From contig NZ_JAUIRR010000005.1 of the NCBI RefSeq assembly GCF_030577135.1, positions 101,404 to 165,403 of the forward strand: 64,000 nt of DNA. The letters run 5' to 3'. The notes below the pieces were generated by a model. That model was not told the DNA's origin and did no database searches. It saw only the letters and a list, made by a program, of their open reading frames with translations. This document shows, piece after piece, positions 41,874-50,373 of the stretch. The position numbers were made by a program, and so were the translations under genes. The first letter of the stretch is position 1. Each line of letters starts with the position of its first letter. Source of the stretch: Sulfurimonas sp. hsl 1-7 (GTDB lineage: Bacteria > Campylobacterota > Campylobacteria > Campylobacterales > Sulfurimonadaceae).

Positions 41874-42928
41874 TTTCTATCTGCTCCGATAGCTTCTGTA
41901 ATGTTTGTGTATCCGTCAGCTTTTAGCAGTTCAATAAGTCCTTTGTTTATATTCATAATAAGATCCGGACCGTGGAAAATCATTGCACTGTAAACTTGTA
42001 CCAATGATGCACCAGCTTTGATTCTTCTGTATGCTTCTTCGGCTGAATCTATCCCGCCTACAGAAATAAGTGTAGTTTTACCATATAACTCTTTTGCTAT
42101 TGCTTCAAAAATTTCGAAACTTTTTTCTTTTAAGACTGCACCGCTGAGTCCACCGATATCTTTAGGGTTTTTTACCAGTGAATAATCGATTGTAGTATTT
42201 GTAGCAATGATACCGTCAGCACCTTTTTCAACTGCAAGTTTTGTAAGAGCCACTGCGTCTTCTTTTGTCATATCAGGTGCAATTTTTAACAAAATCGGCA
42301 TATCCGTAAGTGCTTTAGCCTCTTTAAAAAGCTCTGTGATAAACTCTTCGTTTTGCAGATCGCGAAGTCCTGGAGTATTTGGTGAAGAGATGTTGATTAC
42401 AAAATAATCCCCTAAACCGTTAAACGCTTTTATAAGGTGCGTATAGTCGCTAATAGCTTCATTTTCCGGAGTTACTTTATTTTTTCCGATGTTGATCCCG
42501 ATAGGTGTAGAGAATGGATAACGCTCTTTTAATCTTTGAACAACTTTATAAGCACCGTCGTTATTAAATCCCATTGCGTTTTGAATAGTTTCCTCTTCAA
42601 CGTGACGAAACATTCTTGGCTTTGGATTACCCGGTTGTGGTTTAGGTGTAACTGTCCCTATCTCGGTAAAACCAAATCCAAGTATTTGAATACCTCTGAT
42701 CATCGTAGCATTTTTATCAAAGCCGGCACCAAGTCCTACAGGGTTTAAAAATGTTCTTCCAAAAAGCTCTTGGTTTAAGATCTCGTCATTGATAAAATGA
42801 GACTCTAAAAATGAGTTAAACGGGAGTTGAGAAATATTTGGAAGTTTGAGTACAAACTCAGCTATATGGTGTGCACTTTCAGGTTGAAATTTAAAAAGAT
42901 ATGGTTTGATTGAGTTGTAATTTAGCAT
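41870..42928 (-). CDS. pyrD: Dihydroorotate dehydrogenase (quinone), class 2
   Basis: 352 residues. It has the N-terminal membrane-associated helices of class 2 enzymes (LFKFQPESAHHIAEFVLKLP), the FMN-site segments NPVGLGAGFDKNA and GFTEIGTVTPKPQPGNPKPR, the catalytic-base region NISSPNTPGL and the C-terminal LISVGGIDSAEEAYRRIKAGASLVQVYS. It oxidises dihydroorotate to orotate with the quinone pool. The start was set at the second of two close ATGs (42928); the first, two codons upstream, is possible. It is the first gene of the pyrD-M16-dapA-fabL run. Confidence 0.95.
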   Translation of the reverse strand: MLNYNSIKPYLFKFQPESAHHIAEFVLKLPNISQLPFNSFLESHFINDEILNQELFGRTFLNPVGLGAGFDKNATMIRGIQILGFGFTEIGTVTPKPQPGNPKPRMFRHVEEETIQNAMGFNNDGAYKVVQRLKERYPFSTPIGINIGKNKVTPENEAISDYTHLIKAFNGLGDYFVINISSPNTPGLRDLQNEEFITELFKEAKALTDMPILLKIAPDMTKEDAVALTKLAVEKGADGIIATNTTIDYSLVKNPKDIGGLSGAVLKEKSFEIFEAIAKELYGKTTLISVGGIDSAEEAYRRIKAGASLVQVYSAMIFHGPDLIMNINKGLIELLKADGYTNITEAIGADRK

Positions 42929-42981
42929 AGTCATCCACTTATTGAAAATAAGAGAGATTATACTAAATTAAAGGTAATAGT

Positions 42982-44979
42982 TTAATTATAGCATTTGTGA
43001 GAAAAGAAAAGTTTTTCAAATTCTTCACATTTTAGAGGTTTTGAACAGTAGTACCCTTGGTATATATCACAGCCGAGTTGCTCAAGCATAGTAAGTTGAC
43101 CTTTGAGCTCAACACCCTCTGCTACGACTGTTAAGTTCATTGTTTGTGCAATATCTATAATGATCTGAACGAACATCTTGTCTTTTGGATCTTCTAAAAT
43201 ATCATCGATGAAGCTTTTATCGATTTTGAGAAAATCAAAAGGGATGTTTTTCAGATACGACAAAGAGGAGTATCCCGTACCGAAGTCGTCAAGAGAGAGG
43301 GTAAGTCCCATCTCTTTAAGCTGATGAATTTTAGGAAGATCTTTTTTAAAGTTGTTCATAAGTACAGACTCTGTAAGTTCGATACAAAGCTTACTGTGAT
43401 CGATATCTTTAATACTCTCTTTTACACTTTTAATGAAATCTTCATGATTAAGTTCCAGTGCAGAAACATTTATTGAAAGTTTTAGATCTGAAAAAGGGGT
43501 GTTTTCCCATTTTTTGAGTTGCGATGTAGCCTCTTTTAAGATCCATTGTCCAAGAGGAACGATTAAGTTATTCTTTTCGGCAATAGGGATAAATTTATAT
43601 GGCGGAACCACACCCTCAATAGGGTCAATCATCCTTATAAGCGCTTCACACCCTGTGATCTTTCCTGTAGCAACATCAACCTGAGGTTGGTAGTGAAGCT
43701 CAAAACCGTTATTTTTGAGGGCAAGTTCAATCATACTTTTTATATGGAGTTTCTCTTTGAGCTCTTTATTGAGTTCATTTGTAAAAAAGCTAAAGTTGTT
43801 TTTCCCAAGCGCTTTTGACTTATACATAGCGATATCTGCATTTTTAAGTAAAGATGTAGCATTGTCTCCGTCTTTAGGATAGATAACAACCCCCATGCTT
43901 GAAGTTGTGTTGTAGGTAAACTCTTGATGACAAATAGGCATAAAAAGTTTTTGCTGCAGTTTTGTAAGAACTTCTACAGTATTGGTTATATCCGTAACAT
44001 TAGGCAAGATAATGACAAATTCATCTCCACCGAATCTCGAGATAATATCGTTACTTCTTAACGAAGACTGGATCACTTCAGAGATCTCTTTTAAAACCAT
44101 ATCTCCAAATTCGTGGCCATAGGTGTCATTGATGTTTTTAAAGTCATCTAAGTCAAGAAAAATAAGAGTAAATCCCTCTTTTGTCCTTTTTGACTGGGCG
44201 ATCAGCCAGTTGATTTTCTCGATCAGGCTTAAACGGTTGTAAAGTCCGCTGAGCGGGTCTTTTGTGGAGAGGTTGTAAAGTTTCTCCTGCTCTTGTTTCA
44301 TCCTTCTAAATGTCATTGACAAAGAGTAGCGGATACTTTCTATCTCCTGAATGAAAAAATTTGTCGGAGGATTTTCACTGTAGTAAGCATAATGTTTGAG
44401 CTCTTTAAGTGGAGTGATAATGAAATTTTTAAGAGTAAACCATAAAAGGAGTAAAAACACAAATGTTAAAAGTGTAAATAAGATCGTATATTTTTCCACC
44501 TGCCTTTTTAAAAGGGAGTCAATATAGTCTTTATTTGTATATACGTAGGTATAGTAGTAGTAAGGACGCAGTTTTTCATGAAGTTTAATAGGAAAATAGT
44601 AGCACTCTTCTGAAAAAATATCAGATTCAAGTGTTTTGGATATTTGTACACATCTTGTATTTTTATGGGCAATAGAATTTTCACGATCTGAAGAGTAAAG
44701 TAGTTTTTTGTGATTGTTAACAATGTGTACATCTTGCATAATTTCACTTGATGCTACATAGTTATCCAGATTGGCAACGATATTGTTTACATTGTCAACT
44801 TTGATATTTTTCTCAATGATGTGTTTGAGATTAATCATGTTTGTTTGAATGTTCTCTTTGAGTAAAGTAGCAATACCCGCTTTTGATTTTTGATAATATG
44901 CATAAAATGCAACTGACTGATATACGATGGCTGTGACAATAACAATGCCAAAAAATAGTTTTATAGAGATAGTTTTCAT
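42982..44979 (-). CDS. Membrane GGDEF-EAL protein with periplasmic sensor
   Basis: 665 residues. Two membrane helices (about 5-26 and 165-185) enclose a periplasmic domain of about 135 residues, followed by a short linker, a GGDEF domain (about 240-400; intact FGGDEF) and an EAL domain (about 410-660; EALIR, NVSALELN, CIELTES, DDFGTGYSSLSYL, LKIDKSFID, AEGVE). Both halves look catalytically competent, so the net direction depends on the signal. The gene overlaps the upstream binding-lipoprotein gene by ATGA. That coupling suggests the lipoprotein presents a ligand to the periplasmic domain, an inference. Confidence 0.87.
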   Translation of the reverse strand: MKTISIKLFFGIVIVTAIVYQSVAFYAYYQKSKAGIATLLKENIQTNMINLKHIIEKNIKVDNVNNIVANLDNYVASSEIMQDVHIVNNHKKLLYSSDRENSIAHKNTRCVQISKTLESDIFSEECYYFPIKLHEKLRPYYYYTYVYTNKDYIDSLLKRQVEKYTILFTLLTFVFLLLLWFTLKNFIITPLKELKHYAYYSENPPTNFFIQEIESIRYSLSMTFRRMKQEQEKLYNLSTKDPLSGLYNRLSLIEKINWLIAQSKRTKEGFTLIFLDLDDFKNINDTYGHEFGDMVLKEISEVIQSSLRSNDIISRFGGDEFVIILPNVTDITNTVEVLTKLQQKLFMPICHQEFTYNTTSSMGVVIYPKDGDNATSLLKNADIAMYKSKALGKNNFSFFTNELNKELKEKLHIKSMIELALKNNGFELHYQPQVDVATGKITGCEALIRMIDPIEGVVPPYKFIPIAEKNNLIVPLGQWILKEATSQLKKWENTPFSDLKLSINVSALELNHEDFIKSVKESIKDIDHSKLCIELTESVLMNNFKKDLPKIHQLKEMGLTLSLDDFGTGYSSLSYLKNIPFDFLKIDKSFIDDILEDPKDKMFVQIIIDIAQTMNLTVVAEGVELKGQLTMLEQLGCDIYQGYYCSKPLKCEEFEKLFFSHKCYN

Positions 44980-45854
44980 TGAATTAAAATAGTTTCCTCA
45001 TATCCTAGTTTATTGATCTTTTTTAGGAGTTCTTGAGAAGGATTTTTGTTAATCCATTTGATAGATTTTAAAGCATTTACATATTCGTTATAACTGATGT
45101 TTCCGAGATATTTTCTTATGAGCTTATGAGCTTTTTCAGGGTCTTGTTCTATCTCTTGGACAGCACGATCGATCTGAGATTTTAGTTGTTTGAGGCGTTC
45201 TTTGTTTGCGTTGTATATTGATGCTTTTGTACATAAAGCATCAATTACAACAAGAGAGTTTATATCTTTGGTAGATGCAACTTCCTGAAACCCTCTTTTT
45301 TCAAGTTCTGCGTTATAAGGGGTATATGTAACAATAACCATTGTATTTTCTTTATTGTTTTCTAAAGCCGATATTTGCAGTTGATCTTTATTTTTATAGA
45401 TAATATTTTTATTTTCTAGATGATGTGTTTGGAGAAAAGATTTTAAAAGTTCAATGTTTATAGAATCAACTTCTAAATAAGCATAAATTGTTGCAGAATT
45501 GTTTATCTCATCGAGTGTTTTATTTGAGAGGATCATATCTCCACCGTTGGACCTATCGATCAAAATAACCGGTACAACATCCTGTGTCGCTTGTTTTAGT
45601 GAAAGATATTCATACTGTGTCGTAGTAACGAGATCAGCTTTTCCCACTTCAAAAATTTCGGAAGCTTCAGCCAACGAAACATTTGTGATAAGTTTGATAC
45701 CAAGCTTATCAAGTTCTCCTGTCTCTTTTGCATAAAAAAGAGGGGAGTATCCCACCCATGAATTTGTAGCTATCCGTATCTCACGCTTATGTTCAGAGGA
45801 ACAAGCAGTAAAAAAGAATAATGATAATAATATAAATATAAACTGCTTTAACAT
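44976..45854 (-). CDS. Periplasmic substrate-binding lipoprotein (SsuA/TauA/NMT1-like)
   Basis: 292 residues with a lipobox FTAC near residue 18. The mature part matches NitT/TauT-type binding proteins: IRIATNSWVGYSPLFYAKETGELDKLGIKL, then EIFEVGKADLVTTTQYEYL and AVQEIEQDPEKAHKLIRKYLG. No ABC permease or ATPase is nearby; the next gene, overlapping by 4 nt, is a membrane GGDEF-EAL protein. A signalling rather than transport role is therefore likely, with the ligand unknown (sulfonate, nitrate and pyrimidine precursors are typical for the family). Confidence 0.82.
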   Translation of the reverse strand: MLKQFIFILLSLFFFTACSSEHKREIRIATNSWVGYSPLFYAKETGELDKLGIKLITNVSLAEASEIFEVGKADLVTTTQYEYLSLKQATQDVVPVILIDRSNGGDMILSNKTLDEINNSATIYAYLEVDSINIELLKSFLQTHHLENKNIIYKNKDQLQISALENNKENTMVIVTYTPYNAELEKRGFQEVASTKDINSLVVIDALCTKASIYNANKERLKQLKSQIDRAVQEIEQDPEKAHKLIRKYLGNISYNEYVNALKSIKWINKNPSQELLKKINKLGYEETILIQ

Positions 45855-45955
45855 AATATGAAGCCTTGTTATTTTTCGTAGGGAAATAATAACGATAAAG
45901 AGTTTAAGAATGCTTTAAAATATTGTTTTGTAGTATAAATAAAAAAGGATTTTTT

Positions 45956-46516
45956 ATGAATAAAGTATTGGTTCCATTAGCAAAAGGTTTTGAAGAGATT
46001 GAAGCTGTAACAATTATAGATGTATTAAGACGTGCCGCAATAGAGGTTTTAGTAGCTTCTTTAGATACAAATAATTTAATTAAAGGGGCAAACGGCATCA
46101 CGGTTCAAACAGATGTAGAGATCAAAAAGATCACTTCAGATGAAATAGATATGATCGTACTTCCGGGCGGATGGGACGGTACTCATGCATTGGCTGATGA
46201 TGAAAATGTGCAAAGACTGCTCAAAGAGATGGATGCAAAAGGGAAAAACATAGCTGCAATTTGTGCTGCTCCGTTTGCACTGAACAAAGCGGGTGTATTA
46301 AAGCAAAACTATACATGTTATCCCTCAGTTGAGGAGCAGATTAGAACTGAGGGGTATCAGGGTGATAGTGCAATGGTAGTAGAAGACGGTAACGTACTTA
46401 CATCTCGCGGACCTGCAACAGCTATCTGTTTTGCTTTGGAAATTGTGAAAAAACTCAAAGGGCAAGAGAAGTATGAGATGCTTAAAGGCGGACTTTTAGC
46501 GACATACTGCAAATAA
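45956..46516 (+). CDS. DJ-1/PfpI-family protein (DJ-1/YajL type)
   Basis: 186 residues. The start KVLVPLAKGFEEIEAVTIIDVLRRA carries the conserved Glu of the DJ-1 site; the nucleophile elbow Cys is in IAAICAAPFALNKAGVL, and LTSRGPATAICFALEIV follows. DJ-1/YajL proteins act in protection against oxidative and carbonyl stress; exact activity is debated. The start was set at ATG 45956 with AAAGGA upstream; an earlier in-frame start would add 11 odd residues. Single-gene unit. Confidence 0.9.
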   Translation: MNKVLVPLAKGFEEIEAVTIIDVLRRAAIEVLVASLDTNNLIKGANGITVQTDVEIKKITSDEIDMIVLPGGWDGTHALADDENVQRLLKEMDAKGKNIAAICAAPFALNKAGVLKQNYTCYPSVEEQIRTEGYQGDSAMVVEDGNVLTSRGPATAICFALEIVKKLKGQEKYEMLKGGLLATYCK

Positions 46517-46537
46517 CAATGGTTTAAATACAAAAGT

Positions 46538-46563
46538 AGAGTAAGGAGTTTTTTTCCTACTCT
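46538..46563. terminator. Stem-loop between the convergent DJ-1 and methyltransferase genes
   Basis: AGAGTA-A-GGA and TCCTACTCT form a 9-bp stem with one bulge and a T-rich 7-nt loop. On the minus strand it is followed by ACTTTTGTATTT. It overlaps the last codons of the methyltransferase and could serve both genes. Confidence 0.45.
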
Positions 46564-47462
46564 CTGATAAAAACAAGATTTTTTAAACTTCTTGCTTCAT
46601 CTGCACTTTTAAACTCTTCAAGATTATCTAAACGTTTTACAAATTTGAAACTCGGTGCATGTCTTTTGATCATATTGAGAATAAATTCACTTTCAAGATC
46701 GGGTGAATTTAAACAAGATAATAAGATACAGTTCTCAGAAGCTAATTGAGGTAGTTTTATGATCAGCTTTTCATAATCTTTTGTTGCTTCAAAACTTCCA
46801 CGCTGAAAGCTAGGCGGATCGATAATGATGAGATCATAAGGCCCTTTGCGTTTGAGTGATGCAAATGACTTTAGAATGTTATATGGCAGAAAACTCACCC
46901 CTTTTGGATCGAGGTTGTTGATCGAGTGATTTGCCATTCCCACTTTTAAAGCACCTTTACTCATATCTACGTTGACTACGCTTTTTGCCCCGCCGAATTT
47001 TGCTGCAACCGAAAAGGCGCATGTGTACGAAAAAAGGTTTAGAACGCGTTTATCTTTTGCATTCTCTCTTACAAACTCTCGCCCCATTTTCATATCGGGA
47101 AAATAGTAGTTGTTTTTGTTTGAAAGGAGGTTGAGCTTAAGTTTCATGCCGTTTTCTAAGATTGTTAGATCTTCAGGTACTTCACCCAGCAGTACTTCAC
47201 TTGGAGCACCTTGCAAGTAGCGGCGTTGAACAACAAGGGTATTATAGTCAGTTGCCTCTACGAAGCTCTTAATCATCTCGATCAGTTCCGCTTCATTCTC
47301 CTCTTCAAAATAAAGAGCGACACTTAAAATATCTTTATTGATATTATCGATTGTCAGATGCTTTAAACCCTCGTAAAGTCCACCACGGCCGTGAAACAGC
47401 CTTTTAAACTCATCTGTAGCATTTTGGGCTTGTAAATGTTGTTGTAATTCAGAAATAGTCAT
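46557..47462 (-). CDS. RlmI/RlmK-like class I 23S rRNA methyltransferase
   Basis: 301 residues. An N-terminal RNA-binding-type region (about 1-95) is followed by a methyltransferase domain with YYFPDMKMGREFVRENAKDKRVLNLFSYTCAFSVAAKFGGA (motif I), VNVDMSKGAL and the catalytic-site motif IIIDPPSFQRG. This is the layout of RlmI and the second half of RlmKL, which methylate 23S rRNA. The start was set at ATG 47462, 2 nt after the cysS stop; a TTG at 47480 inside cysS with GGGA upstream is the alternative. Confidence 0.82.
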   Translation of the reverse strand: MTISELQQHLQAQNATDEFKRLFHGRGGLYEGLKHLTIDNINKDILSVALYFEEENEAELIEMIKSFVEATDYNTLVVQRRYLQGAPSEVLLGEVPEDLTILENGMKLKLNLLSNKNNYYFPDMKMGREFVRENAKDKRVLNLFSYTCAFSVAAKFGGAKSVVNVDMSKGALKVGMANHSINNLDPKGVSFLPYNILKSFASLKRKGPYDLIIIDPPSFQRGSFEATKDYEKLIIKLPQLASENCILLSCLNSPDLESEFILNMIKRHAPSFKFVKRLDNLEEFKSADEARSLKNLVFIRE

Positions 47463-47464
47463 AG

Positions 47465-48865
47465 TTACACTTTTTCCCAAAATGTTCCCGCAGGTGTATC
47501 CATAAGTTGTACGCCGAATGCTAAGATCTCATCACGTAGTGAGTCTGAGAGTTCAAAGTTTTTCTCTTTTTTCGCTGCATCTCTTTGCTCGATCAAGCTG
47601 TCTATTTTCTCTTTTGTGTCTGTATCTATTCCGAATTGGAAATACTCAAACGGATTTTTTATGCCAAAGCCAAGCACTTTTTCTATGTAAGCAAGATTTG
47701 CCATTGTCTCACGCTTAAGTACTTTATGTTTTCCGGCAGTGTCTAGTGTTTCATTTGCAGTTGTTATCATCTCATCGATAAGTGAAAGTGCTTTAGAAAT
47801 ATTGAGATCGTCACTTAAAGCTTCTAAGAGATCTTTTTGAAACTGAGTTTGCTCCTCTGAGTTTGCTAGTCCGAAAAGACGTTTTTTCAGACGATAGATC
47901 TTGTCGAGTCTTTTTTTACTTGCTTCGAGATCTTCAGTGTTAAAGTTGAAATTTGAGCGGTAGTGTGTACTTAAAAGGTAAAAACGAAGAACCTCTCCGT
48001 CGTACTCTTTAAGGGCATCTTTTAAGAAGAAGCTGTTCCCTAAAGATTTAGACATCTTCTCGCCGTCAATGTTTACAAAACCGTTGTGAATCCAGTATTT
48101 TGCCAAGTTATGATCACTTGAACAACGTGTTTGCGCCGCTTCATTTTCGTGGTGTGGAAAGAGCAGGTCAGCCCCGCCGCCGTGAATGTCGATAGCATAT
48201 GGTGTATCTTTGTACGCTAAATGCTCTTCGATCATTGCAGAACACTCCAGGTGCCATCCCGGACGCCCGGCTCCAAAAGGGCTTTCAAATGTTACAGAAC
48301 CGTCTTTTACCGATTTCCATAGGGCAAAATCGGCCGGATTTTTCTTAAAACTTGAAGACTCTACACGGTTTTGTTTATCCTCTTCATCCTGCACGCGGTG
48401 AGAGAGTGAAAGGTACTCGTTGTCACTTGAAGTGTCAAAATATACATCACCCTCTTGGGTTTTATAAGCATGTCCAGAATCTATTAGCTTTTGTATCATT
48501 GCAAACATAGCTTCAAGGTTTTCAGTTGCTTTTGGCTCTAGATCGGGACGTGAAACACCGAGTAAGTCCATCTCTTTATGAAACGCTTCAGTGTAAAAAT
48601 CTGTAATTGTTTTGATATCTTTTTTTTGTTCGATTGCTTTTTTTATGATCTTGTCATCTATGTCTGTGATGTTTCTTGCATACGTTACATCAAGACCATT
48701 CGCACGAAGTACACGTGTGAGCAAATCAAAAACAAGGGCTGATTTTGCATGACCCAAGTGGGCATCATCATACACTGTGGGACCACATACATAAAGTGTA
48801 ACTTTACCAGGGACTAAAGGTTCAAACGGAAGTTTTGTTTTTTTGACTGAATCAAATAGATGCAA
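47465..48865 (-). CDS. cysS: Cysteinyl-tRNA synthetase
   Basis: 466 residues, class I synthetase. The HIGH-type motif reads HLGH (36-39), with zinc ligand Cys27 in YVCGPTVYDD, a second zinc Cys in WHLECSAM, the zinc His ligands in FPHHENE, and KMSKS in GEKMSKSLGN near residue 265. It charges tRNA-Cys. The start is TTG at 48865 with AAAGGAAA upstream. It lies 9 nt downstream of murJ. Confidence 0.95.
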   Translation of the reverse strand: MHLFDSVKKTKLPFEPLVPGKVTLYVCGPTVYDDAHLGHAKSALVFDLLTRVLRANGLDVTYARNITDIDDKIIKKAIEQKKDIKTITDFYTEAFHKEMDLLGVSRPDLEPKATENLEAMFAMIQKLIDSGHAYKTQEGDVYFDTSSDNEYLSLSHRVQDEEDKQNRVESSSFKKNPADFALWKSVKDGSVTFESPFGAGRPGWHLECSAMIEEHLAYKDTPYAIDIHGGGADLLFPHHENEAAQTRCSSDHNLAKYWIHNGFVNIDGEKMSKSLGNSFFLKDALKEYDGEVLRFYLLSTHYRSNFNFNTEDLEASKKRLDKIYRLKKRLFGLANSEEQTQFQKDLLEALSDDLNISKALSLIDEMITTANETLDTAGKHKVLKRETMANLAYIEKVLGFGIKNPFEYFQFGIDTDTKEKIDSLIEQRDAAKKEKNFELSDSLRDEILAFGVQLMDTPAGTFWEKV

Positions 48866-48874
48866 GTGTTTCCT

Positions 48875-50281
48875 TTAAATAAAAGCTTGGATAAAATTTT
48901 TAAAAACTAATAATAAAAATACAAAAATAGTAGAACTTATTAGCAGATATATCAGGTTTTTTGATCGAATTATAGCTAAAAAGTTTTTAAGCCCAAAAAC
49001 TCTGATGGTTAGCGTAAAGCTTACAAAACCTCCCATAGTACTTGCAAGTGCTAAACCGCCTACACCTAAAGGTTGTATAAGCGAGAGGGCAAAAATAACG
49101 TAAGTGATAAGTGAAGCCGTTGCAATTTTAGCGGCACTAAGCTGCATCTGTTTTGCATAGAGCCAAAGCACAAGCAGTTTTTGCAAACCAAAAGGGAGAA
49201 GCCCTAGCAGGTACATCGTAAGTACCAGTGAAGTGTTTTGTGTATCGTTTGCATCAAAGGCACCGTGTTCAAACAACAGCCATACAATCTCATGTGAGAG
49301 TATCACCCCTCCAAGGGTACTGAAAGTTAAAAGGTAGGCTAAAAACCAAAACGCTTTTTTTAGATTTGCAAGTGCTTTTATTTCGTCATTGTTTTTCAAA
49401 TAGCGTGCAACACGGGGAAAAAGTGCGATCGAAGTGGCAATGGCAAATAGTGCTAACGGAAGTTGAAAGATACGGTTTGCATAGTAGAGGTAAGAGATGC
49501 TTCCGCTTATTAAAAAAGAGGCTAAAAAAGTATCTAAAAAGGCAGAAACCTGAGCCGTTGAATTTCCCCACATAGCAGGAAAAAATTCACGTTTGAATTT
49601 TGAAGTATCTTTTTTAATCTTTTTGCTTTTTACTCTGAGATATTTAAAGCCGCCTAAAACGATCTTTAAAAGACCGAGTTGTTTGATTGCAACAATATGG
49701 ACTGCTAACTGTAATATACCGCCTATTACAACTCCATAGCTAAGGTAGTAAACGATTTCAGAATCAGTTTTTTCCTGTGCTAACAGAAGGGCTCCAATGA
49801 GTGAAAGGTTTAATAATGAGGTTGCAAATGCAGTAGTGGCAAAGTGATTTTTATACTGGAGCATTCCACTTAAAAAAGTCATCGAAAATATAAGGGGCAG
49901 ATACCAAAAATTAATCGCAACATAAGGGGATGCAATTGCAATGGTTTCACTCGAAAAGCCGACTGCAATCGCTTTTGTAAAGAGCCCTGGCAATAAGTTA
50001 ACTAATAATGTAAGTATTAGAATTATTGATATGAACAGAAGAAAAATGTTTGCAGAAAATATCGCTTTTTTTGTGGTTCTTGCAAAGGCAGGTATAAACA
50101 CCTGTGTAAAAGCACCTTCTGCAAAGATGCGACGAAAGAGATTGGGGAGTTTAAAGGCTATAAAAAAGATATCACTGTAGACACTCGCTCCCAATGTTGA
50201 AGCAGTTAAAAGATCTCTGATAAATCCTAAAATTCTTGAGAATAATATTCCAAAACTATTGGTGAAAATTGCTTTAAACAA
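48875..50281 (-). CDS. murJ: Lipid II flippase MurJ
   Basis: 468 residues with about 14 membrane helices. The first reads SFGILFSRILGFIRDLLTASTLGASVYSDIFFIAFKLPNLFRRIFAEGAFTQVFIPAF-like (split across helices 1-2), the MurJ/MviN signature with its conserved Arg residues. It flips lipid II across the inner membrane for wall synthesis. The start is TTG at 50281 with only a weak AAGAAG upstream; no in-frame ATG fits. It is divergent from the DUF342 gene. Confidence 0.92.
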   Translation of the reverse strand: MFKAIFTNSFGILFSRILGFIRDLLTASTLGASVYSDIFFIAFKLPNLFRRIFAEGAFTQVFIPAFARTTKKAIFSANIFLLFISIILILTLLVNLLPGLFTKAIAVGFSSETIAIASPYVAINFWYLPLIFSMTFLSGMLQYKNHFATTAFATSLLNLSLIGALLLAQEKTDSEIVYYLSYGVVIGGILQLAVHIVAIKQLGLLKIVLGGFKYLRVKSKKIKKDTSKFKREFFPAMWGNSTAQVSAFLDTFLASFLISGSISYLYYANRIFQLPLALFAIATSIALFPRVARYLKNNDEIKALANLKKAFWFLAYLLTFSTLGGVILSHEIVWLLFEHGAFDANDTQNTSLVLTMYLLGLLPFGLQKLLVLWLYAKQMQLSAAKIATASLITYVIFALSLIQPLGVGGLALASTMGGFVSFTLTIRVFGLKNFLAIIRSKNLIYLLISSTIFVFLLLVFKNFIQAFI

Positions 50282-50373
50282 GGTACTTCTTTGTATTTTT
50301 ACATAATTTTAACAAATTTTTGGTTAAAATGAACCCCTTTAAAATTTAAAATCTATATTGGGATGGTTGAGTA

